This document shows, piece after piece, positions 6,054 through 11,851 of a stretch of DNA of 11,851 nucleotides. The DNA comes from Candidatus Amesbacteria bacterium (GTDB taxonomy: Bacteria; Patescibacteriota; Microgenomatia; CAZETR01; Amesbacteraceae): the NCBI GenBank assembly GCA_030681075.1, contig JAUXUE010000059.1:1-11851 (forward strand). The letters are read 5' to 3'. A program made the translations under genes and the position numbers. The notes below the pieces were generated by a model. The model was not told the DNA's origin and searched no databases. It worked only from the letters and a program-made list of their open reading frames with translations. The first letter of the stretch is position 1. The number at the start of each line of letters is the position of its first letter.

Positions 6054-6725
6054 TTATTCTAAATCAATAGTTGCATGTTTAATTAGTTCTAGTTCCCGCG
6101 CGTAGTCTGAATGATTCAGAACAAAATTTTCATAATTGAATTTGTCTCCAAATCTATGTAGCACATAGTCTGGATTGGTGATTGCTGAATTTCCACTGAT
6201 AAATTCTGGAAAAGAAGACCATGGATAGGTTATCAGATGACTTTTATAAATCAGTGACGAAACAAGAGGATTGAGATGTATGTATCTGGACACATGTAAA
6301 AGCTGCTCCTCTGATTCGATTTCTACAGATTTAAAGACACCTTGAAACAAATGACCGACCCTGTTGTGTCTTGTGTTGTAATATCTTGTGTAGCTATTTG
6401 TAAATCTGGAAAGAAATATAGTAATACCATTGTTTACGTTTTGTCTCAAGAGAAAGTGCCAATGATTTGGCATTAACACATATGCGACAATGTCGACTAA
6501 TTTAGGTTGCAATACCAAAGAGGATAGAATTCTGTTCTGATCTGACTTTGATAAAGATTTATACCTAGATAGTTTAACAGCGGGTTTAATCGTCTGATAA
6601 TATCTCATTGTGAACAATGCTTGTCTATAATCTGAGTCTATAATAAATGTTGGCTGCTTTGCTACTCCCCGATTAAATGTGTGATAAAAGCCTTCGTTAA
6701 CAAATGGTGATATTCTGCTAGACAT
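6054..6725 (-). CDS. REP-associated tyrosine transposase (Y1_Tnp/HUH family)
   Basis: This 223-residue protein has the RAYT layout: an N-terminal FYHTFNRGV strand, then AYVLMPNHWHFLLR with the HUH metal-binding motif HWH (88-90), then a helix NSYTRYYNTRH whose Tyr112, 115 or 116 would be the nucleophile, followed by the hallmark RVGHLFQGVF (122-131) and RYIHLNPL (147-154). RAYTs are single-strand DNA nucleases/transposases linked to the spread of REP palindromes. I prefer ATG at 6725 (MSSRISPFVNEG); an in-frame GTG at 6740 falls inside the right hairpin. The frame is complete with all core motifs, so it may be active. The upstream hairpin could also affect translation or transcription of the gene, which is an inference. 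Confidence 0.93.
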   Translation of the reverse strand: MSSRISPFVNEGFYHTFNRGVAKQPTFIIDSDYRQALFTMRYYQTIKPAVKLSRYKSLSKSDQNRILSSLVLQPKLVDIVAYVLMPNHWHFLLRQNVNNGITIFLSRFTNSYTRYYNTRHNRVGHLFQGVFKSVEIESEEQLLHVSRYIHLNPLVSSLIYKSHLITYPWSSFPEFISGNSAITNPDYVLHRFGDKFNYENFVLNHSDYARELELIKHATIDLE

Positions 6726-6732
6726 TTCTCTA

Positions 6733-6755
6733 TTTTCCACCCTTGGGGTGGAAAG
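6733..6755. repeat. REP-like hairpin, right end of RAYT element
   Basis: Arms tttccaccc (6734-6742) and gggtggaaa (6746-6754) flank a TTG loop, with an outer T-G wobble pair (6733/6755). It is the reverse complement of the left-end hairpin except for one base at 6733. It lies in the 56-bp gap between the divergent starts of the RAYT (6725) and the transglutaminase gene (6782). Confidence 0.88.
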
Positions 6756-6769
6756 TCAAGATGTTGTAT

Positions 6770-6775
6770 TAAAAT
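6770..6775 (+). promoter_or_regulatory. Possible -10 box (TAAAAT) before the transglutaminase gene
   Basis: TAAAAT ends 6 nt before the ATG at 6782, the same geometry seen at other starts in this window. A -35 element at normal spacing would fall in the RAYT right hairpin and matches consensus poorly, so the call is weak. Confidence 0.4.
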
Positions 6776-6781
6776 ATATAC

Positions 6782-8554
6782 ATGAAGAAAGTGCTTTTAT
6801 TTATATTTTGGATGTCGACGTGGCCTGTGGTTATACTTGCTGAAAAGGAATTTAATGTCGGATTGGATGTGACTTATAGATTTGATAAGGAAGGGGTATC
6901 TCAAGTAGAACAGATTGTTACTATTACCAACCTCACCCAATATATGTATGCTGGAAATTATGAGATGAACCTGTCTGGAGATACGCCAAAGAATATTAAA
7001 GCCTGGGATGATGGTGGTCAGATGAAAATAGATGAAATATTTGACTCGGGACAGACTAAGATAAAAGTAAATTTCAACAATCCTGTAGCGGGACGGGATC
7101 GAAAATATCAGTTTCATCTCAGCTATCTAGGCAGGCCTGCCATTCACAATGGTCAAGTATGGGAAGTCAGTTTTCCCAGACTCGCCAATGCCGATGAAAT
7201 AGACAGATATAGACTGAGCGTCATTATTCCAAAGATCTTTGGAAGACTGGCCTTTTCCAGTCCAAATCCCGAGAGTAACAATGGTGAAATCATGGTCATA
7301 ACTCACAACCAAGGTGCCCAATATGGTGTAGTGGCTGCTTTTGGTGATTTTCAGACCTATGAATTTGATTTGTCTTATACAATTGATAAATCACAAGCGA
7401 TTAGTCTTCCCTCTGATTCAGGATACCAGCGGATATTCTATGACACTATTGATCCCATGCCTGACAATATTACTATTGATATTGATGGAAATTGGCTGGC
7501 TTATTATGAAGTAAAAAGTAAGGAAAAGAAATCAATTAGGGTTTCTGGCAGGGCCAATATTTTATCGGAAAGCTCTCAATTTATTCCGAGTGTCGGTTAC
7601 CATGATTTGACCAAATATACCAAGCCGACTACTTATTGGCCGAGTGACAATGAAAAATTTTTCAATCTTGCCAAGACCTACAAGACGCCACAAGAAATTT
7701 ATGAATTTGTAGTCAAAACCCTCAAGTATGATAAATCAAAAAAACCAGTTAGATTAGGTGCAATTGAAGCTTTAAGTAGACCGGAATCAGCTCTCTGTAC
7801 CGAATTTACAGATCTTTTTATTACCATGAGTAGGGCTGCCGGAATTCCCGCTCGTGAACTCAATGGTTTTGCATATACCTCAAATCCAGAATTGAGACCA
7901 CTTTCACTATCAGGTATTGACGTACTCCATGCCTGGCCACAATATTGGGATTTTGCCAAATCCACTTGGATATCAGTAGATCCTACTTGGGAAGTAACGA
8001 CTAAAGGAATAGATTATTTTTCAAAGATGGATTTCAATCATTTTGCCTTTGTCAGTCATGGGGTTTCTGATACAGAACCTAGATCAGCTGGATTTTATAA
8101 ATTGCCTGGAGATGAGACAAAAAGTGTCGATGTAAAGTTTGGAGAATTTAAAGATTACCCAGCCAAACCTATGGAGCTTAAGGTTGGCTGGCCTTGGCAA
8201 ATATGGGCTCCGCTTGGAGCAAGAGCAAAGCTAATCATAAAGAATCCAAATCCTTATGCACTTTATCGCACAAGTGTCAGAATAAATCATGTGGAAATTA
8301 ATACTATTGATGTTTTACCTCCATTTTCCACCCACAAAATTGATTATCAAATCAAACCAAATTGGAATCTAAACTTTGATACCAAAAAACTAGAATTCGA
8401 AGCTGGTATATCCAAACTGACGTATAATATCAAAGTTAGCAGTTATTTTGTCTGGCATGCTACAGTCGCTATCTTCTCATCGCTTGTCCTCATCCTCCTG
8501 GGATTTATTGCCTCGCGCATCTGGAGTCTACATCTACAAAGACAGTCAGTCTAA
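6782..8554 (+). CDS. Exported, membrane-anchored transglutaminase-like (cysteine protease-fold) protein
   Basis: This 590-residue protein starts with a signal peptide (MKKVLLFIFW..., cleavage probably near residue 20 at ILA/EKEF). An all-beta N-terminal region (about 21-200) follows, then a transglutaminase-core domain. The catalytic triad is visible: Cys339 in ALCTEFTDLFITMSRAAGIP, His383 in DVLHAWPQYW and Asp400 in WISVDPTWE. After a beta-rich region comes one C-terminal membrane helix (about 557-577) and a short basic tail, so the enzyme domain should face outside with the tail in the cytoplasm. This superfamily includes protein cross-linking enzymes and cysteine peptidases; which activity applies cannot be told. 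No SD sequence is seen; a TAAAAT box 6 nt before ATG suggests a leaderless start. Its last 98 bp also encode the start of uvrC in another frame. Confidence 0.9.
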   Translation: MKKVLLFIFWMSTWPVVILAEKEFNVGLDVTYRFDKEGVSQVEQIVTITNLTQYMYAGNYEMNLSGDTPKNIKAWDDGGQMKIDEIFDSGQTKIKVNFNNPVAGRDRKYQFHLSYLGRPAIHNGQVWEVSFPRLANADEIDRYRLSVIIPKIFGRLAFSSPNPESNNGEIMVITHNQGAQYGVVAAFGDFQTYEFDLSYTIDKSQAISLPSDSGYQRIFYDTIDPMPDNITIDIDGNWLAYYEVKSKEKKSIRVSGRANILSESSQFIPSVGYHDLTKYTKPTTYWPSDNEKFFNLAKTYKTPQEIYEFVVKTLKYDKSKKPVRLGAIEALSRPESALCTEFTDLFITMSRAAGIPARELNGFAYTSNPELRPLSLSGIDVLHAWPQYWDFAKSTWISVDPTWEVTTKGIDYFSKMDFNHFAFVSHGVSDTEPRSAGFYKLPGDETKSVDVKFGEFKDYPAKPMELKVGWPWQIWAPLGARAKLIIKNPNPYALYRTSVRINHVEINTIDVLPPFSTHKIDYQIKPNWNLNFDTKKLEFEAGISKLTYNIKVSSYFVWHATVAIFSSLVLILLGFIASRIWSLHLQRQSV

Positions 8555-9683
8555 GATAATCTATGTAGGTAAAGCCAAGAATCTCAAAAGCCGTGTCAGC
8601 TCCTATTTTCGTTCACCTATAAATCTTGGTCCTAAGACCACAAGCTTAGTTTCCCAAATTCAGTCTATTGAATATATAGAAGTCAATTCTGAGATTGAAG
8701 CCCTTCTGCTGGAGTTGAAGTTGATTAAGAAATTCATGCCAAAATACAACATAGCTTCCAAAGACGATAAATCTCCATATTATATTCACATTACAAAAGC
8801 AATTTATCCAAAGCCAGTAGTAAATCACATAGCTGATGGATCTATAGCCGGACCTTTCTTGAGTGGATATGTAGCCAAAAGTATCTTAAGACAATTTAGA
8901 AAAATTGCCCCATATTGTACATCCAACCACCCCGAAAAACCTTGTCTTTATACCCATCTTGGTTTGTGCGATCCCAATCCAATTCAATACAAAAGAAATA
9001 TAAGTAAATTAAAAAAGCTCTTGCGAGGAGAATTCTCCAAAGTCAGGTCAGATTTGAGTTTGTCGATGAATACCGCATCAAAATCTCAGGATTTTGAATT
9101 AGCTTCAAAAATCCGCGATAAAATCATAAATCTAGATTATTTACTTTTAAAGCCTGTCTCAGCTGATGATTATATAGTTAATCCAAATTTGGTCGATGAT
9201 AAAAGACAAGAAGCGTTAGAAAATCTAAAAATGCTTGGAACTAATCTGCATCGCATCGAAATGTATGACATATCAAATTTAGCCGGAACTTCGGCTACTG
9301 GGGCTATGACTGTGGCTATCAATGGTCAGATTACACCCCGTGAATACAGACATTTCACTATAAAAACTGATGAATTAAACGATGTGTCTATGATGAAGGA
9401 AATGCTAACCAGGAGGTTAAAGAGAGATGATTGGCCAAAGCCAGATTTGATAATCTTGGATGGGGGAATGCCGCAACTGTCAATCACAAAATCTTTAAAT
9501 TTCACATGTCCAATTTTTGGTCTAGCCAAGCAAGATGAAATAATATTTGATATTCATGGTAATCAAGTAAGGCTTGAAAGATCGAATCCAGGCTTGCAAT
9601 TGGTTCAAAGACTGCGTGATGAAGCCCATAGATTTAGCAGACGATTGCATCACAAACACAGAAGTGCGACAATTAAATCATGA
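8457..9683 (+). CDS. uvrC: Excinuclease ABC subunit C, compact form
   Basis: UvrC makes the 3' and 5' incisions around damage verified by UvrAB. From ATG 8457 it has 408 residues, about 200 fewer than E. coli UvrC. The GIY-YIG domain is intact (GVY 23-25, YVG 36-38, Arg46, EALLLE 81-86, PKYN), as is a UVR motif (SQDFELASKIRDKI, about 208-222) for UvrB binding. The RNase H-like nuclease keeps its catalytic set: Asp271 (YDISNLAG), Asp335 (ILDGG) and His391 (RDEAHRF). The region normally between UVR and nuclease is strongly shortened, and the C-terminal tandem helix-hairpin-helix domain is absent. Of the four cysteines that bind the Fe-S cluster in the family, three are present (154, 163, 171), with Pro at the fourth place (175). 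TTG 8448, 8484 or 8508 are alternative starts. It overlaps the transglutaminase gene by 98 bp and the next gene by 4 bp. Confidence 0.96.
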   Translation: MLQSLSSHRLSSSSWDLLPRASGVYIYKDSQSKIIYVGKAKNLKSRVSSYFRSPINLGPKTTSLVSQIQSIEYIEVNSEIEALLLELKLIKKFMPKYNIASKDDKSPYYIHITKAIYPKPVVNHIADGSIAGPFLSGYVAKSILRQFRKIAPYCTSNHPEKPCLYTHLGLCDPNPIQYKRNISKLKKLLRGEFSKVRSDLSLSMNTASKSQDFELASKIRDKIINLDYLLLKPVSADDYIVNPNLVDDKRQEALENLKMLGTNLHRIEMYDISNLAGTSATGAMTVAINGQITPREYRHFTIKTDELNDVSMMKEMLTRRLKRDDWPKPDLIILDGGMPQLSITKSLNFTCPIFGLAKQDEIIFDIHGNQVRLERSNPGLQLVQRLRDEAHRFSRRLHHKHRSATIKS

Positions 9684-10090
9684 TCCGTTTATTTTTCCGT
9701 ACTGTCTCTATTAATCTACTCGGAATTTATCTGGCTTCTCAGATTCTCAACGGTGTAATTGTCTACGTCGGGGGAGTATCGACTTTGCTTATGGCTGCCT
9801 TGGTAATTGCAGTAGTAAACTTGTTTGTCAGACCGGTTATCAACTTGTTGTTACTACCAATCAATCTTATTACTCTTGGCATGTTTCGCTGGGTATCCAA
9901 TTTGGTTACCTTGTTTATGGCTACCCGCCTGATTCCAAATTTGCAAATTCGCTCTTTTGATTTTGCAGGTAGTAATTTGTATGGAATTATTATTCCACCT
10001 ATTCATTTTTCTGCTTTCATGGCATTTGTCGTTGCTACTATCACAATCACCATTACTTTTCATTTCTTGTATTGGCTGTTTCAAGACTAA
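9680..10090 (+). CDS. YvlD / phage holin family 4 small membrane protein
   Basis: This 136-residue, very hydrophobic protein has about four predicted membrane helices (around 8-25, 33-50, 55-80 and 108-134). The NLFVRPVINLLLLPINLITLGMF stretch (47-69) is the hallmark of the PF04020-type family (N-x-x-x-RP ... LP-x-N-x-x-T-x-G-x-F). Despite the holin name, the family is mostly chromosomal and its role is unclear; envelope-stress functions have been suggested for Bacillus members. Its ATG overlaps the uvrC stop (ATGA, 9680-9683), so translation is probably coupled. The downstream secG promoter lies partly within its 3' end. There is no evidence of a prophage here. Confidence 0.87.
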   Translation: MIRLFFRTVSINLLGIYLASQILNGVIVYVGGVSTLLMAALVIAVVNLFVRPVINLLLLPINLITLGMFRWVSNLVTLFMATRLIPNLQIRSFDFAGSNLYGIIIPPIHFSAFMAFVVATITITITFHFLYWLFQD

Positions 10091-10101
10091 TCGTATATAA
10101 T
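10072..10101 (+). promoter_or_regulatory. Predicted secG promoter, leaderless
   Basis: TTGGCT (10072-10077), an 18-bp spacer and a perfect TATAAT (10096-10101) are followed by 6 nt and the ATG at 10108. The -35 box lies inside the end of the preceding gene. This is one of the clearest examples in the window of a promoter that places the start codon at about +1. Confidence 0.65.
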
Positions 10102-10107
10102 ATATTT

Positions 10108-10320
10108 ATGAAAGAAATCCTACCGATGCTCCAAATAGTGGTTGGAATTTTACTTTCTGTCTGCGTCTTATTACAAGCCAAGGGAACGGGGCTTGGTCGA
10201 AGTATGGGTCCCACTTCGTATCATCAGAGGCGGGGAGTCGAAATTCTCCTTTTTAGAGCGACTATTGCCCTGGCTGTGATTTTTGTGGCTTTTTCCATAA
10301 TCGGACAGTTTTTACCCTAA
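10108..10320 (+). CDS. secG: Protein translocase subunit SecG
   Basis: SecG is the small auxiliary subunit of the SecYEG export channel. The 70-residue protein has the family's two membrane helices (about 4-23 and 44-67) joined by a cytoplasmic loop with the typical QAKGTGLGRSMG segment (22-33) and RRGVEILLFRAT before the second helix. An upstream in-frame TTG at 10072 would add 12 residues, but it overlaps the -35 box and would precede the transcription start, so ATG 10108 is preferred. The stop overlaps the ATG of the next gene by one base (TAATG), suggesting coupled translation with the solute-binding protein. Confidence 0.93.
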   Translation: MKEILPMLQIVVGILLSVCVLLQAKGTGLGRSMGPTSYHQRRGVEILLFRATIALAVIFVAFSIIGQFLP

Positions 10321-11597
10321 TGTTTCGTACACTACGGTTTCATTTGAGATTTGTAATTGCCTTCACAAAAAAATACCGGGCGGTCATATTGGCAGGTATT
10401 GTCATTGGGATTATCACCTTCTGGTTTATGCCAAAAATCTTGAAAATAATGCCCAGATTTGGATCAACAAACAGGATTGCTATCGTCGGTAGATACTCAC
10501 TCTCAGATATTCCATTATCAATTCAGCAAGAGATTAGCTTTGGCCTGACTACAATTTCAGATAAACAAGAGGTTTTACCTGGAATTGCAAAAAGTTGGTC
10601 AGTATCTGAAGATGGTAAAATTTACATTTTCAATTTGAGAGATGATTTGTTTTGGCATGATGGTACTAGGCTAAAATCGAGGGATATTAATTATTCTTTT
10701 AAGGACGCAACGATAGACTATCCAGATAATTCGACACTCATCGTTACTTTATCAGAAGCCTATGCAGCTCTTCCTGCGCAGTTATCTAGACCGGCTTTCA
10801 AGCTAGGTCTAATTGGCGTCGGAGACAATAAAGTAATAAAGATAAAGAAAAATGGGCTATATTTAGAAGAATTGAGATTATCAAATGGGACAATATACAG
10901 ATTTTATGTCTCCCAAAATCTGGCAAAGATAGCCTACAAGCTTGGCGAGGTGGATACTCTAACAGACCAAATTCCGGGTGATGAATTGGAGAAATGGCCA
11001 AATACGGAAACTGTTCCCATAATTCGTTTCGATCGATACATAGTACTACTGTTTAATACATCAAGTATTGACAAATCATCTCGTCAATCGCTTGCTTACG
11101 CAGTTGATAAAAAGAGATGGAGTCCTCGTGCTTACGGACCAATATCACCCAAATCATGGGCCTACAATCAGGATGTAAAATTTTATGAATATGACCCAGC
11201 CAAGGCTGCTGCAGTCAAAAAATTAAGTCAAATCACCATCAGTACTTTACCAGCATTTGCAAAAGACGCAGAATTAGTAAAGTCCGATTGGGAAAAATTT
11301 GGTATAAAAGTCCAAATTATAGTAGAAGATGTCATACCGGAGAGCTTTGAGTCGCTACTCATAGCTCAAGCGATTCCTATCGATCCTGACCAGTATCATC
11401 TCTGGCATTCTACCCAAACTACCAATATAACTAAGCTTGATAATAAGCGAATAGACAAAATTCTAGAAGATGGACGGAAAATATCAGATCATACCAAGAG
11501 AATTTTGTTGTATAAGGATTTTCAGAAATATTTACTTGAGGACATGCCAGCTATTTTCCTGTATTATCAGACTACAAATACTTTGAATCGAAAATAA
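10320..11597 (+). CDS. Membrane-anchored family-5 ABC solute-binding protein (oligopeptide type)
   Basis: This 425-residue protein has a basic N-terminus, one membrane helix (about 20-37) and then a periplasmic-type SBP_bac_5 domain outside the cell. The family signature is clear: EVLPGIAKSWSVSEDGKIYI then FNLRDDLFWHDGTRLKSRDI (about 80-120), and further on RQSLAYAVDKKRW. Family members bind peptides, nickel or opines and feed DppBC/OppBC-type permeases; no permease or ATPase gene is visible in the window. It is shorter than the usual 500 or more residues and has no lipobox Cys, so the N-terminal helix is the likely anchor. It starts on the last base of secG and ends 1 nt before the next ATG. 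Substrate is unknown, though peptide uptake would suit an organism with limited biosynthesis. Confidence 0.9.
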   Translation: MFRTLRFHLRFVIAFTKKYRAVILAGIVIGIITFWFMPKILKIMPRFGSTNRIAIVGRYSLSDIPLSIQQEISFGLTTISDKQEVLPGIAKSWSVSEDGKIYIFNLRDDLFWHDGTRLKSRDINYSFKDATIDYPDNSTLIVTLSEAYAALPAQLSRPAFKLGLIGVGDNKVIKIKKNGLYLEELRLSNGTIYRFYVSQNLAKIAYKLGEVDTLTDQIPGDELEKWPNTETVPIIRFDRYIVLLFNTSSIDKSSRQSLAYAVDKKRWSPRAYGPISPKSWAYNQDVKFYEYDPAKAAAVKKLSQITISTLPAFAKDAELVKSDWEKFGIKVQIIVEDVIPESFESLLIAQAIPIDPDQYHLWHSTQTTNITKLDNKRIDKILEDGRKISDHTKRILLYKDFQKYLLEDMPAIFLYYQTTNTLNRK

Positions 11598-11598
11598 T

Positions 11599-11851
11599 AT
11601 GCTCTTGCCGACAGTCACCATTGCTGCGATTTTGGATAGCATCAATCCTTGTGCCATTTCAGTTCTCTTACTTACTATTGGTTTTTTGTTTAGCTTGAAT
11701 AAAGACCGTAAAAATATTCTCGGTATTGGACTTACTTATATTTTGGCAATATATGTCGTCTATATATCTATTGGATTGGGAATTTTGCAAGCTCTGACCA
11801 TTTTTGGGTTCCCGCGGTTTTTGGGTAAATTTGGAGCCATTTTTATTATTG
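11599..11851 (+). CDS. CcdA/DsbD-like cytochrome c biogenesis membrane protein, 3'-truncated by window edge
   Basis: Eighty-four residues are visible before the window ends. They open with IAAILDSINPCAISVLLLTI, where the NPC motif in the first helix is characteristic of the CcdA/DsbD transmembrane family, which carries reducing equivalents across the membrane. A second helix (LGIGLTYILAIYVVYISIGL) and the beginning of a third follow. ATG 11599 lies one nt after the stop of the solute-binding protein, so the two are very likely co-transcribed. The paired second cysteine would lie outside the window, so redox competence cannot be judged. Confidence 0.88.
   Translation, partial: MLLPTVTIAAILDSINPCAISVLLLTIGFLFSLNKDRKNILGIGLTYILAIYVVYISIGLGILQALTIFGFPRFLGKFGAIFII

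Larger units (their letters stand above)
6031..6755 (-). mobile_element. REP-associated tyrosine transposase (RAYT) element, about 725 bp
   Basis: A single Y1 (HUH) transposase gene is bounded by two REP-like hairpins in inverted orientation (CAA loop at the left, TTG loop at the right) that touch the gene's stop and lie within 10 bp of its start. IS200/IS605-type enzymes recognise such subterminal hairpins, and no target duplication is expected. The element lies between the decayed gene after uvrA and the transglutaminase gene, and its right end may supply upstream promoter DNA for the latter. Confidence 0.82.

Noticed and set aside
8323..8333. Third REP-like sequence (attttccaccc) in the transglutaminase gene
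   Set aside because: There is no matching gggtgg arm, so it forms no hairpin; an 11-base match is expected by chance.
9680..10090. Prophage signal from the holin-like gene
   Set aside because: The family is chiefly chromosomal (YvlD-like) and no lysin, capsid or integrase gene is near.
10072..10107. N-terminal extension of SecG from TTG 10072
   Set aside because: It overlaps the -35 and -10 boxes and the preceding gene; SecG homology begins at about ATG 10108.
1..11851. CRISPR array, tRNA or rRNA genes
   Set aside because: The only short repeats are the coding 7-bp and 9-bp tandems and the hairpins described; I saw no spacer-repeat pattern, and no tRNA or rRNA signature.

Overview
The window is AT-rich, gene-dense DNA that looks like a chromosome segment from a reduced-genome bacterium, most likely Patescibacteria/CPR and perhaps Microgenomates. 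This is inferred from the architecture, not from a search: a shortened UvrC, a membrane-anchored transglutaminase-like protein in a repair locus, SecG followed by an anchored solute-binding protein and a CcdA-like protein, one-base or overlapping gene junctions, little Shine-Dalgarno sequence, and several starts that appear leaderless.

Layout. (1) Bases 2-1498: the C-terminal three quarters of uvrB, cut by the window edge. (2) Bases 1487-2509: a scarred uvrB-uvrA interval. It holds two small unrecognised genes (one minus strand, one plus strand), a second copy of the end of uvrB, and two copies of the uvrA promoter -35 region, in the order uvrB tail / cargo 1 / promoter / uvrB tail' / cargo 2 / promoter' / uvrA. 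(3) Bases 2510-5335: full-length uvrA, with a 56-bp GC-rich palindrome encoded in frame in the linker between its two ABC halves. (4) Bases 5361-5953: a frameshifted, GNAT-like small gene. (5) Bases 6031-6755: a compact REP-associated tyrosine transposase (RAYT) element bounded by two REP-like hairpins in opposite orientation. (6) Bases 6782-11597: a mostly overlapping run of an exported transglutaminase-like protein, uvrC, a YvlD/phage-holin-4 family membrane protein, secG and an anchored family-5 solute-binding protein. (7) Bases 11599-end: the start of a CcdA-like membrane protein.

How the genes fit together. UvrA and UvrB locate DNA damage and UvrC makes the dual incision, so the three nucleotide-excision-repair proteins lie within about 9.7 kb. 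They are separated by what look like insertion hot spots: each gap between uvr genes contains foreign or decayed material, while the uvr genes keep their catalytic motifs. The downstream block is envelope-related (export, substrate capture, thiol or redox membrane chemistry).

The most interesting features are the tandem-duplication scar between uvrB and uvrA, the repeated '-10 box, 6 nt, ATG' arrangement that implies leaderless mRNAs, the protein-coding palindrome in uvrA, the RAYT element, and the 98-bp dual-coding overlap between the transglutaminase gene and uvrC. I did not find a clear new defence system or multi-gene novel machine.
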